Assembly: GCF_024752025.1 (NCBI RefSeq)
Contig: NZ_JANTPU010000001.1
Location: 930,001 to 994,000 of the forward strand
Length of the DNA: 64,000 bases
DNA from: Pseudidiomarina sp. CB1
GTDB taxonomy: Bacteria > Pseudomonadota > Gammaproteobacteria > Enterobacterales > Alteromonadaceae
Direction: 5' to 3'
Part shown: positions 51,637 through 60,422 of the stretch, piece after piece
Position numbering within the stretch: the stretch's first letter is position 1
Layout: the number at the start of each line of letters is the position of its first letter
Translations under genes and position numbers: made by a program
The notes under the pieces: generated by a model
Told to the model about the DNA's origin: nothing
Databases searched by the model: none
Seen by the model: the letters and a program-made list of their open reading frames with translations, nothing else

Positions 51637-52596
51637 ATGACCAACGCAAGCGAATGGCTGCAACAATGGCACAGCGATGGCATGCACGTCGGTAGTGCTG
51701 AATTAATGTACTACCGTAGCAAAGTCGGTGCCTTCGCACGGCATCGCAAACTACATCCGCCGAAGGCACAAACTGGGGCCTTGCTCAGTAAAACAAGGGG
51801 CCGAGGTATGGAGTTTGACGAAGTCCGGCATTATCAAGCGGGTGATGATGTGCGCGCCATCGATTGGCGCGTTACAGCGCGAACCGGCACCCCTCACACT
51901 AAACTTTACCGTGAAGAACGTGAACGTCCGGTAATGTTTATCGTGGATCTATCTCCCTCACAGCACTTCGGTAGTCAGTTGTTGTTAAAGAGTGTCCTTG
52001 CCTGTCACATCACTGCTGCAATGGCGTGGCTTGCTGTCCAACGTGGCGATCGCGTCGGTGCCCTGCTCGGGCACCCACAGCGCCACGTAGAGATTCGCCC
52101 ACAGGGACGCCAACATGGCGTCTTGCGCATTATTCATAGCCTCGTAGAACTGCAAAATGAAAGCTTAGCAGCGTGGCAGCAGGCGCCAGCGGATGGCTCA
52201 ACTGCAAACTTAGATGACTTGCTCCAGCGCGCCCAGCAGGTTGCCAAACCAGGAACCATTATTCACATTATCAGCGACTGGCAGCAGTTTTCCGGGACCA
52301 CCTTTACACTGTTACAAGCACTGCAACGCCATTGCAGTCTGCAAGTGTTACAGTGCAGTGATCCGCTCGAGCATCAGTTTCCCGAACCTCTCGCCCAACA
52401 AGACATTGCATTGAGTAATGGTCAACGCCAACTCGAGTTTCCAGCGGGTGATATGGCACTGCGCACAAGCTACACCGCACAGAGCGCGCAACAACAGCAG
52501 CAGCTTTGGTCACATCTACAGCAGCTACAACTCGAGTTACACCAATTTAGCGCAGCGCGTGCGCTCGAGGAGCAATGGCCGGAGGTGATGTTGTAA
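51637..52596 (+). CDS. DUF58 domain protein
   Basis: 319 residues. The DUF58 core is plain at MEFDEVRHYQAGDDVRAIDW and the following RTGTPHTKLYREERE, then MFIVDLSPSQ, a degenerate VWA-like start. No transmembrane helix is evident. ATG 51637 and an in-frame GTG 51631 directly after the moxR-type stop are both possible. The role is unknown; it always travels with MoxR ATPases in this operon type. Confidence 0.9.
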   Translation: MTNASEWLQQWHSDGMHVGSAELMYYRSKVGAFARHRKLHPPKAQTGALLSKTRGRGMEFDEVRHYQAGDDVRAIDWRVTARTGTPHTKLYREERERPVMFIVDLSPSQHFGSQLLLKSVLACHITAAMAWLAVQRGDRVGALLGHPQRHVEIRPQGRQHGVLRIIHSLVELQNESLAAWQQAPADGSTANLDDLLQRAQQVAKPGTIIHIISDWQQFSGTTFTLLQALQRHCSLQVLQCSDPLEHQFPEPLAQQDIALSNGQRQLEFPAGDMALRTSYTAQSAQQQQQLWSHLQQLQLELHQFSAARALEEQWPEVML

Positions 52597-53081
52597 TGAC
52601 CAATCCCGCATTGAGTGAACTCAACCCTATTATCGCCGCGCCTGCTGCATCTTGGTGGCCGTTAGCGCCGGGTTGGTATGTGGCGGCAATCACCGCAGTT
52701 AGCCTTACGCTGCTGCTAACCCTAACCATCGTGCGCGCGGTCCGACGCCGCCGCATCAGACGCGCAGCCTTGCGCCAACTGCAACCAGGGTTAGCGCTTA
52801 ATGAGCTTAACTTACGCATAAAACAAGCATGTATGGGCTATTATCCGCGCAAACATATTGCCCAACTCAGTGGTCGCCAGTGGCGCGACTTCTTGCTCCA
52901 ACAGCTCAGCGAACGCAATGCGGCGCGCTACTACGACCTTCTCGTCGAAGTTGAGCAAGCGAGTTACCGCCCGTTTGCCGAACAAGCAGAATTGCAGCAA
53001 CGTTACTATGAATTTACCAAGGCTTGGTTAAAGCTTGCGCTACCACCGAGTAAAGCACAACGGAGGCGCATTCATGATTGA
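52596..53081 (+). CDS. DUF4381 membrane protein
   Basis: 161 residues with one transmembrane helix (about 20-45) after a Trp/Pro-rich start (ASWWPLAPGWYVAA), then a basic helical cytoplasmic part (LRQLQPGLALNELNLRIKQA, LSGRQWRDFLLQQL). Assigned to DUF4381 by this architecture and its place between DUF58 and VWA genes. The ATG shares a base with the previous stop (TAATG) and GGAGGTGA lies upstream. Confidence 0.85.
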   Translation: MTNPALSELNPIIAAPAASWWPLAPGWYVAAITAVSLTLLLTLTIVRAVRRRRIRRAALRQLQPGLALNELNLRIKQACMGYYPRKHIAQLSGRQWRDFLLQQLSERNAARYYDLLVEVEQASYRPFAEQAELQQRYYEFTKAWLKLALPPSKAQRRRIHD

Positions 53082-54066
53082 GTTTGCTTGGCCTTGGCTG
53101 GCTTTCGCTTGGCTGTTGGGACCTGCACTGTGGTGGCTGCGCCGGCCACAACAACAGCACTTCTCAACCTTACGCGTACCACAGTTACTGCAGCTTAACG
53201 AGAACGCATCAAAGCAACCACGCTCGTGGTTGCGTAGCTTCATACTCTTTATGTTGTGGAGCTTACTCATTGCTGCATTATGTCGTCCGCAATGGCTTGG
53301 CGAACCGGTACAGATCCGCAGTGAAGCCCGCGAGATGGTGTTAGCTGTCGATTTATCGGGGAGTATGGAAATCGCTGACATGAAAATCAATGGCGAAGAA
53401 GTGAATCGCCTTAGCATGGTCAAACATGTTGTTAGTGACTTTGTCGAACGGCGAAAAGGCGACAAGATGGGACTTATTCTGTTTGCCGATACCGCCTATG
53501 TGCAAGCACCAATCACCTACGATTTAGCCAGTGTGAAACAATTACTCGAAGAAGCTCAGCTGCGCTTGATCGGCGAACGTACGGCTATCGGTGACGCAGT
53601 TGCACTGGCGGTGAAACGGTTTCGCGACAACGAAGAAAGTAATAAAATTCTCATCTTGTTGACCGATGGCCAGAACACCGCTGGCTACGTCTCACCGGAG
53701 CAGGCACAGCAACTCGCCAGCTACTATGGTGTTAAGGTTTATGCCATCGGCGTCGGTGCTGAAGAAGTGATTGTTGATAGTTTCTTTGGCCAGCGTAAAG
53801 TCAATCCGAGTCGGGATCTTGACGAGGCGATGCTACAAGGACTAGCCCAAGCCACCGGTGGTGAGTATTTTCGCGCGCGCAGCACTGAAGAGCTCCAGCA
53901 AATCTATCAAACCTTAGACCAGTACGAGCCCGTCAGCGGTGATGAGCAATTACGTCGACCACAGACCGAACTGTTTTACTGGCCTGCCGGTCTCGCATTT
54001 GCACTTTTCGCATTCAGCTGGCTCATCGGACAACTACGCCAACAGCGGCGGAGGTCAGCAGCATGA
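53074..54066 (+). CDS. VWA-domain membrane protein (BatA-like)
   Basis: 330 residues. Two helices near the N-terminus (about 5-22 and 53-70), a von Willebrand A domain with complete metal site DLSGS at 93-97, the Thr in ERTAIGDAV and the Asp in LLTDGQN, then a C-terminal helix. It would present a VWA domain in the periplasm, working with the MoxR ATPase. GGAGG precedes the ATG, and the gene overlaps DUF4381 by eight bases. Confidence 0.92.
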   Translation: MIEFAWPWLAFAWLLGPALWWLRRPQQQHFSTLRVPQLLQLNENASKQPRSWLRSFILFMLWSLLIAALCRPQWLGEPVQIRSEAREMVLAVDLSGSMEIADMKINGEEVNRLSMVKHVVSDFVERRKGDKMGLILFADTAYVQAPITYDLASVKQLLEEAQLRLIGERTAIGDAVALAVKRFRDNEESNKILILLTDGQNTAGYVSPEQAQQLASYYGVKVYAIGVGAEEVIVDSFFGQRKVNPSRDLDEAMLQGLAQATGGEYFRARSTEELQQIYQTLDQYEPVSGDEQLRRPQTELFYWPAGLAFALFAFSWLIGQLRQQRRRSAA

Positions 54067-55880
54067 ATCTAGACCTGTTCCATTTCGTTCGACCATGGTG
54101 GCTGCTCGGCTTTTGTGTTGTGCTATGGGTCGCCTTAGTACTTTGGCGCCGGAATAAACAACAACAGGGCTGGTATCAAGTGGTTGCACCACATTTATCA
54201 ACTTTGTTGGTTGCCGATCAGAACCGTCAGCGTCGCTCTTTGGTCGGCTGGCTGTTGCCGCTCGCTCTAAGTAGTCTAGTCCTAGGCCTAGCTGGGCCTA
54301 CTTGGCAGAAGAAGCCGCAACCCGTCTTCCAGTTGGACGCTGGGCAAGTCATCGTACTTGATGTTTCACAGTCCATGTTAGCCACCGATATCACGCCAAA
54401 TCGCCTCACCCAAATGCGTTTCAAGGCAATGGCGCTCGCCAACGAACAGCTTGATGGTGAAACTGGGCTTATTGCTTATGCTGGTGATGCTTATGTGATC
54501 AGCCCGTTGACCACAGATTCTCGAAGTCTAAGTAACTTAATTCGCGCCCTGCGCCCCGAACTCATGCCCGTGCAAGGCAGTTATCCGCTCGCCGCGTTAG
54601 AACTCGCTGACCGTCTGTTGCGCGAAGCTGGCTATGCCGAAGGCGATATTTATTGGTTCACCGATGGTATCGATACACGCGATCAACAAGAACTAACAAC
54701 CTTTGTGCGTAACCATCCGCACCGTATTGCGATACTGGGTTTAGGGACCGAACAAGGCGCGCCGATTCAATTAGCCAACGGCAATTTACTACGCGATGCT
54801 GCCGGCGATGTGGTGGTGCCGAAAATGTTAGCCAGTCGCTTAGAACGCTTAGCAGACCTTAGCGACGGTCGTTTTAGCGTATGGCGACAAGATCAACAAG
54901 ACCTGCAATTTCTCAGCAGTATGCCACCACTCAACCGCGAAGGCAGCGAAAGCGAGGACCAGCGTGGTGATGCCTGGGTCGACCAAGGTCCATGGCTCAT
55001 TGGATTAGCCGTGCTTTTAGTACTGCCGCTCGTGCGACGCAATGCGTTTCATTTTGCGATGGTTCTGCTACTTGGTAATCTTGCGCTGTTTACGCCACCC
55101 AGCGCTCACGCACAAGCGACCAGCAACGACGAAGGCCTTGCATGGCATGAACAACTTTGGCAAACCCCGTATCAACAAACCGATCAGGCATTACGGGCCG
55201 AGGACTATGAAAGGGCCAAGCGCATTGCTGAAGATCCTTGGCAACGTGGCACAGCCAACTATGCGCAAGGCAATTATGAACAAGCCTTGCAAGACTTTTC
55301 CCAAGTCGATAACGCGCAAGGCTACTACAATCAAGGGAATGCCTTGATGCAACTTGAGCGCTTCGACGAAGCAGCAAATGTCTATCAAGAGGCGCTTGAA
55401 CGTGATCCCGCATTGACTGAAGCGCAGGAAAACCTTGCTTTGGCGAAGCAGTTAGCTGCCGCACAACAAGAGCAGGAACAACAGCAACAAGGCCAAGGTG
55501 AAGGGCAACAGCAACAAGAAGGCCAACAACAAGGCGAACAGGACAGCGACGCACAAAGCGAGCAACAACCCGCGGAGCAGAGCGGTACTGAAGGTGAAGC
55601 GCAACAACAAGAACAAGGTGCCGAGCCGCAAGCCGAAACACCACCGCAACAACAAGAAGCTGATACAGAATCTAACTCAGCTGCAGCTGAAGGCGAGGAG
55701 GCCGATCCACAAGCGATGCCGAGCGCCGATCAACTCAGTGAAGAGCAACGCCAACAAATGGAGAACTGGCTTAATCGCATCGAAGATGATCCAGCTATCT
55801 TGCTACAACGAAAAATGGAGCTTGAAGCACGCCGCCGAGGTCGCGAGCGTCTGCCCCAAGGAGTCGATAAACAGTGGTAA
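54063..55880 (+). CDS. VWA and TPR membrane protein (BatB/BatC-like fusion)
   Basis: 605 residues. Helices at about 11-28 and 60-78, VWA domain with DVSQS at 100-104 and FTDGIDTRD, another helix near 310-345, then TPR repeats (about 380-465: NYAQGNYEQALQDFSQV, GYYNQGNALMQLERFDEAAN) and a Gln/Glu-rich low-complexity stretch of about 90 residues. It combines what is split as BatB and BatC in some bacteria. ATGA overlap with the previous gene shows coupling. Confidence 0.92.
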   Translation: MNLDLFHFVRPWWLLGFCVVLWVALVLWRRNKQQQGWYQVVAPHLSTLLVADQNRQRRSLVGWLLPLALSSLVLGLAGPTWQKKPQPVFQLDAGQVIVLDVSQSMLATDITPNRLTQMRFKAMALANEQLDGETGLIAYAGDAYVISPLTTDSRSLSNLIRALRPELMPVQGSYPLAALELADRLLREAGYAEGDIYWFTDGIDTRDQQELTTFVRNHPHRIAILGLGTEQGAPIQLANGNLLRDAAGDVVVPKMLASRLERLADLSDGRFSVWRQDQQDLQFLSSMPPLNREGSESEDQRGDAWVDQGPWLIGLAVLLVLPLVRRNAFHFAMVLLLGNLALFTPPSAHAQATSNDEGLAWHEQLWQTPYQQTDQALRAEDYERAKRIAEDPWQRGTANYAQGNYEQALQDFSQVDNAQGYYNQGNALMQLERFDEAANVYQEALERDPALTEAQENLALAKQLAAAQQEQEQQQQGQGEGQQQQEGQQQGEQDSDAQSEQQPAEQSGTEGEAQQQEQGAEPQAETPPQQQEADTESNSAAAEGEEADPQAMPSADQLSEEQRQQMENWLNRIEDDPAILLQRKMELEARRRGRERLPQGVDKQW

Positions 55881-57679
55881 AAACAGTACGTCACTTAGCC
55901 TTTATAAGCGCATTGATGCTCGCGTTTGGTTTCGCTGGATCGGCGACTTATGCGCAAACAGATTCACCTAAAACAGTCGTTATGAGTGTTGATAAAAACC
56001 CAATTGCCAGCGGTGATACTTTTATCCTCACGCTCACCGTCGATCAGTTTATTGAGGATCAACAATGGCGGCCGGCTGAGCTGCTTCCAGATTTCGACGT
56101 CATGGGGACTTCAAGTAGTAGCACCACCCAAATCATCAATGGCGCAACCACGCGCGAAAAAACATTTCGAACAGTGGCCAAGGCGCCGCAACAACCTGGT
56201 GACTATGAACTCGGACCTTTCACTGTTGCCGGCGCAACGTCTAATCAACTCACATTGCAAGTTCTCCCAGCGGACGACCCAGCACTTAGTGAGCAGCGTG
56301 ACGCTTTCATGCGGGTGGAACTCGATCGTGAAGAAGTTTATGTGCAAGAGCAGGTCGTTTTAACGACCAAGCTTTACCTTGCAGCGAACTTGCATAGCGG
56401 TAATATCATTCCACCAGAACTAGAAGACGCAGACATTCGCCAAGTTGGTCGTGATGAAGACAGCACTGAAGTCATCGACGGACGCATGTTTCAAGTTTTC
56501 CAGCGTAGTTTTGTGGTTATCCCGCAACGGTCTGGTGCGCAAGAAATTCGTGGCCCAGTTTTTCAGGGGCAAATCAACGTCGCCAGCAACCGCACGCTGT
56601 TTCCAAGCTTTTCTTCGACGCGCGCGGTGACCACAGCGGCGACTGACCTGCCGCTAACGGTGAAGCCGATTCCGCAAGATTGGCCAAAGCAACACACATG
56701 GTTGCCAGCCGAGCTCGTTACCTTATCGGTGTCGGTCGGAAACGAGGGCAGCACGCAACCGGAAGATGAGCAATTGCAAATCACTCAGGGAGAGCCGCTT
56801 ACGCTCACCTATCGCCTGACTGCGGTTGGCCCACTTGCCGACCAATTACCACGTTTGGACGAACTGGTTCGCCAGCTGCCCATTGGCGACGCCAGTATTT
56901 ATCCAGAAGCCCCCGAATCAGCCATGAATCAGCGCAATGGTCGTTTAGTATCGCAACAGACCTTACGGGTTGCGATTATTCCACACAGCGCTGGCACACT
57001 CGAAATCCCCAGCCTAGAGCTGCCCTGGTTCAATACCCAACTACGTGGACGGCAGCAAGCAGCTGCGCCAGGACAAAGCATTTTGGTAGCACCCGGTGTT
57101 AGCGATGGTCGCGATGTGCAACCCACTGCTGCCCAACAAACGCCAGAACCTTCAGCGCCAAGTGCAGATGAAGCGAAAGCTAACACCGAAACGGTGACTT
57201 CGCCCACAGCAACAAGTCAACGCGAGTTACGCTATTGGCAGTATGCGGCAGGAGCGCTCGCAGCACTATGGCTGTTAACCCTACTGTTCTGGTTTCTTCG
57301 TGCACGTCAGCACAACACCGGTACGGCCCATCAGGAAGATGCTACGTCATCGGCAAGTGAGGGCAACGCCCGCGCAGATCTTCGCGCTGTGCAACGCGCC
57401 TGTAATGCAAACGACGCAATGGCCGTGGAGGTTGCCCTCAAAACGTGGATGCGGGCGCAGTTGAAACTTTCTGGACAACTCAATGCGCTGGCTGACTACT
57501 TTGACCACACGCCATTGCGCAGCCAACTTGAGCATCTGCAGAGCTCGCGGTTTTCAGCAGGGCAACATGATTGGCAAGAAGGAAAAGCGCTATGGCGAGC
57601 CTTACAGGGTGCTTTACAGGCGCATAAAGAACGCCAGCGCGGGCAACCTTCAGAATTGCCACCGCTTTATCCCCAATAA
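55874..57679 (+). CDS. BatD-family protein (GTG start)
   Basis: 601 residues. A signal peptide ends near ATYAQ (residue 28), followed by BatD beta-rich domains (DKNPIASGDTFILTLTVD, FRTVAKAPQQPGDYELGPF, EEVYVQEQVVLTTKLY), one C-terminal helix (about 455-475) and a cytoplasmic helical tail. GTG 55874 follows AAGGAG by 10 bases and overlaps the previous gene by seven. It closes the Bat-type operon. The molecular role of BatD is not established. Confidence 0.9.
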   Translation: MVKTVRHLAFISALMLAFGFAGSATYAQTDSPKTVVMSVDKNPIASGDTFILTLTVDQFIEDQQWRPAELLPDFDVMGTSSSSTTQIINGATTREKTFRTVAKAPQQPGDYELGPFTVAGATSNQLTLQVLPADDPALSEQRDAFMRVELDREEVYVQEQVVLTTKLYLAANLHSGNIIPPELEDADIRQVGRDEDSTEVIDGRMFQVFQRSFVVIPQRSGAQEIRGPVFQGQINVASNRTLFPSFSSTRAVTTAATDLPLTVKPIPQDWPKQHTWLPAELVTLSVSVGNEGSTQPEDEQLQITQGEPLTLTYRLTAVGPLADQLPRLDELVRQLPIGDASIYPEAPESAMNQRNGRLVSQQTLRVAIIPHSAGTLEIPSLELPWFNTQLRGRQQAAAPGQSILVAPGVSDGRDVQPTAAQQTPEPSAPSADEAKANTETVTSPTATSQRELRYWQYAAGALAALWLLTLLFWFLRARQHNTGTAHQEDATSSASEGNARADLRAVQRACNANDAMAVEVALKTWMRAQLKLSGQLNALADYFDHTPLRSQLEHLQSSRFSAGQHDWQEGKALWRALQGALQAHKERQRGQPSELPPLYPQ

Positions 57680-57702
57680 CCACTCTTTACCGATGTACCC
57701 AT

Positions 57703-57732
57703 AAAAAAACGCATCCCTAGGGATGCGTTTTT
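57703..57732. terminator. Bidirectional terminator between batD-like gene and ppiD
   Basis: AAAAACGCATCCCTA and TAGGGATGCGTTTTT form a perfect palindrome with A and T tracts on both sides, so it can end both convergent transcripts. Confidence 0.9.
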
Positions 57733-57758
57733 GAATTCCAGAGCGCTTCGTTAGCCGA

Positions 57759-59651
57759 CTAGTTTTGCGTCTCGTCAGCCTTGTTGAGCAGGATTTCAAT
57801 CTCAGCATCAGCACGCAGCGCACTCACCACAGCTTGATAGCTTTCCTGCATGTAACTGTTAACGAGCTGGTCCTGCAATTGTGCAGACTGAGCTTCGTCG
57901 ACAGTGCCAGCTTGCACGCCGGTAAGCGCAACAACGGCAACGTTGCCACTACTTAAGTTTACCGTATCAACAGTAACCGCACCTGCTGCTGGAGCACGCA
58001 AATTAAATAACTTCTGCACCACAGCTCGTGGATGTGCGGCCGCTTGGCGAGACACATTATCTAAAGCGACAAAGTCAATTCCTGTTGCTTCGTCCGCCTG
58101 CAATTGCGCAACAACTTCTGCCGCACGCTCTTCTGCCATCACTTGCGCCCGTTCACGACGAACCTGCTCAGTGACTTGTGCACGAACTTCATCAAGGCTT
58201 TGGGTTGAGGCAGGCTCATGACCTAATACGCGTACAACTACCGACTCAGTGTCACTCACTTCAATGAGTTCGCTGTTCAGTTGCTCGCGGATCAATTGAC
58301 CATTAAATACAGGTTCCAGAACCGCCGGCGAGTCCAAAGGTGCCGGAGCACTATTGCGACTAAAGAACTCAGTTTCTTGCACTTGTAAGCCAAGATCCTC
58401 GGTAACTGGCGCGAAGGTATCTGGGATCTCAAAGGTCAACTCAGACACTTGTTGCTGTAGTTCGTAGTAACGCTGCTTAACGCGGTCGTCTTGCAAATCA
58501 GCGATGATTTCTGCACGAACTTCCTCAAGTGGCGTTACCGAGCCTTCTTTGATATCCGTCAGCTTAATAATGTGATAACCAAAACTCGTTTCCACTACAC
58601 CAGTCGTATCGCCAACATTCTCCAGCGCAAACGCAGCTTCTTCGAAATCAGCATCCATAGTGCCTTTCTCGATAAAGTCTAAATCACCGCCCTGCTCACC
58701 TGAGAATACGTCATCCGACTTTTCTTGTGCGAGTTCAGCGAAGTCGGCACCGGCTTCTAAATCAGCCAAGATTGCTTCTGCTTCAGCTTTTGCCGCTGCA
58801 GCGTCTTCACCAGACTCAATCAAAATGTGCGAGAAGCGGTACTGAGGCGCAGTTGAATACTGGCTCATATTACCTTCATAGTAGGCTTGCACCTCTTCGT
58901 CCGCGATTTCGATTTCTTCAGCAATGCTACCGGCATCAACGAGCACATAGGCCAGCTTCACTTTTTCCGGTACTGCGAACTGCTGAATATTATCGTTGTA
59001 CCATGCCTCTACTGCTGCCTCATCGACCTCGACCTGCGCAAGATAATCCGCCAGCGCAATTTCCGTATACTTACCGCTGCGAGTCTGCCCGATCAACTGC
59101 TGCGTTGCATCAACCTCGCTGGGCAATACAAACTCACTAGAAACGATCCCTTGCACCAACTGCTGGGTCACCAAGTCGCGGCGTACCACTTGGGCAAATC
59201 CGTCGGGAGTGTAACCTAAGCTGCGCAATGTCGTTAGGTACAAGTCGTTGTCGAACTGGCCAGCAACTTTAAAGCTCGAAATATCACGAATCGCCGCCTT
59301 AACTTGGGCAGCTGAAACACGCAATCCTTGGCCTTTCGCGGCTTGCTCTAATAATTTTTGATTCACCAAGTCATTCACAACTCGCGTACGAAGTTGCTGG
59401 GTAAAGCGCGGATCACGCGCCATCTGGTCGTAGAAGTCGCCCATTTGCTGCTGCTGACGGGCTCGCTCATTTTCGACCGCTCGGTCAAACTCTGCTTGGG
59501 TAATTTCCTCGCCATTCACTAATGCGACCGAAGGCTCAGGCTGATTAGCGATGTAGCCACCAATCCCAGCCAAAGCAAACGTTAACGCAATGAGTACAAG
59601 AAATACCTTGACCCAAAGGCTTTGTGACCCTTCACGAATCCTCTCCAACAT
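57759..59651 (-). CDS. ppiD: Peptidyl-prolyl isomerase/chaperone PpiD
   Basis: A membrane-anchored periplasmic chaperone at the Sec translocon. 630 residues (E. coli 623): one N-terminal helix (about 15-35), a SurA-like N domain with NDLVNQKLLEQAAK, a parvulin domain (about 268-365: RFSHILIESG, FSGEQGGDLDFIEKG, ETSFGYHIIKLTDI) and a further SurA-like C-terminal part. Order clpX-lon-hupB-ppiD is as in E. coli, with a tRNA inserted between hupB and ppiD. Confidence 0.95.
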   Translation of the reverse strand: MLERIREGSQSLWVKVFLVLIALTFALAGIGGYIANQPEPSVALVNGEEITQAEFDRAVENERARQQQQMGDFYDQMARDPRFTQQLRTRVVNDLVNQKLLEQAAKGQGLRVSAAQVKAAIRDISSFKVAGQFDNDLYLTTLRSLGYTPDGFAQVVRRDLVTQQLVQGIVSSEFVLPSEVDATQQLIGQTRSGKYTEIALADYLAQVEVDEAAVEAWYNDNIQQFAVPEKVKLAYVLVDAGSIAEEIEIADEEVQAYYEGNMSQYSTAPQYRFSHILIESGEDAAAAKAEAEAILADLEAGADFAELAQEKSDDVFSGEQGGDLDFIEKGTMDADFEEAAFALENVGDTTGVVETSFGYHIIKLTDIKEGSVTPLEEVRAEIIADLQDDRVKQRYYELQQQVSELTFEIPDTFAPVTEDLGLQVQETEFFSRNSAPAPLDSPAVLEPVFNGQLIREQLNSELIEVSDTESVVVRVLGHEPASTQSLDEVRAQVTEQVRRERAQVMAEERAAEVVAQLQADEATGIDFVALDNVSRQAAAHPRAVVQKLFNLRAPAAGAVTVDTVNLSSGNVAVVALTGVQAGTVDEAQSAQLQDQLVNSYMQESYQAVVSALRADAEIEILLNKADETQN

Positions 59652-59713
59652 AATCGTCTCTTAACCTCAAAGTGTTCTGATTTTTTCCGCGCGTTATTCT
59701 ATCCCATTACGCA

Positions 59714-59747
59714 GAAAAAAAATAACCCGAAGACAGGCTTCGGGTTA
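59714..59747 (-). terminator. Intrinsic terminator after hupB/tRNA-Asp
   Basis: On the minus strand TAACCCGAAG and CTTCGGGTTA form a 10-bp stem with a 5-base loop, followed by TTTTTTTT. It isolates ppiD from the upstream genes. Confidence 0.9.
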
Positions 59748-59761
59748 CTTTCTCTATTCGC

Positions 59762-59838
59762 TGGCGGAACGGACGGGATTCGAACCCGCGACCCCCGGCG
59801 TGACAGGCCGGTATTCTAACCAGCTGAACTACCGCTCC
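59762..59838 (-). tRNA. tRNA-Asp (GTC)
   Basis: 77 bases with encoded CCA. Acceptor GGAGCGG/CCGTTCC, anticodon arm CCGGCCTGTCACGCCGG with GTC, and T arm GCGGGTTCGAATCCCGT are complete. It begins eight bases after the hupB stop on the same strand, so it may be cut from the hupB transcript. Confidence 0.97.
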
Positions 59839-59845
59839 GCAGAGA

Positions 59846-60118
59846 TTAGTTTACTGAGTCTTTCAGTGCTTTACCGGCTTTGAAAGAAGGTACTTTTGCT
59901 GCAGCGATTTGAATCGTCTGGCCAGTTTGTGGGTTACGGCCAGTGCGAGCTGAACGCTCACGAACTGCGAAGGTACCGAAACCTACCAATTGTACTGAAT
60001 CACCCTTTTTCAAAGCATCAGTTACTGCTTCAATAAAAGAGTCCAGAGCTCGACCTGCAGCAGCTTTTGAAATTTCTGCTCCCTCTGCAATTTTGTCAAC
60101 TAACTGAGACTTGTTCAC
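59846..60118 (-). CDS. hupB: DNA-binding protein HU-beta
   Basis: A nucleoid-associated histone-like protein. The 90 residues match E. coli HupB in length, from [11 protein letters not shown] through the beta-arm [21 protein letters not shown] to [14 protein letters not shown]. It lies downstream of lon and has its own promoter. Confidence 0.98.
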   Translation of the reverse strand: MNKSQLVDKIAEGAEISKAAAGRALDSFIEAVTDALKKGDSVQLVGFGTFAVRERSARTGRNPQTGQTIQIAAAKVPSFKAGKALKDSVN

Positions 60119-60189
60119 AGTATCATCCCCTTAGATTGTTATTATCAGATTTTGCTTGGTTCCATTAGCTTTTAAATGGGCCAGCGAAG

Positions 60190-60220
60190 GTTATAACAAG
60201 CTTGAACATTCTGTTCAAGC
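60190..60220 (-). promoter_or_regulatory. hupB promoter overlapped by a perfect inverted repeat
   Basis: On the minus strand TTGAAC (60218-60213), 17-bp spacer and TATAAC (60195-60190). The palindrome GCTTGAACA-N3-TGTTCAAGC (60200-60220) covers the -35 and part of the spacer, a natural repressor-type operator. The gap 60119-60422 otherwise holds only the lon terminator and no open frame I would call. Confidence 0.6.
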
Positions 60221-60373
60221 GGTTCAACAGGTCTCCGACTACTTTTACGTTTCCCTGTCGTTCAAGTGCCACGTCAGGCGGTGTTTAAGGTTTCCCCTGA
60301 CCATTCACTTTGACTCTAGGCTACCACAAGATTTTCGATTGAGAACCCTTTTTCACAATTTTTTTGACGAAAG

Positions 60374-60414
60374 AATGCGGGCTGTAGCCATGTTGCGGCC
60401 TCACAGCCCGCATT
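60374..60414 (-). terminator. Terminator-like hairpin after lon
   Basis: AATGCGGGCTGT and ACAGCCCGCATT form a 12-bp stem around 17 bases, starting about 8 bases after the lon stop on the minus strand. The following tract (CTTTCG) is only moderately T-rich. Confidence 0.65.
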
Positions 60415-60422
60415 TTACCGTC

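Noticed and set aside
54942-55700. CAA/GAA-rich stretch considered as a DNA tandem repeat
   Set aside because: It is low-complexity coding sequence in frame with the VWA-TPR protein, without a fixed repeat period.
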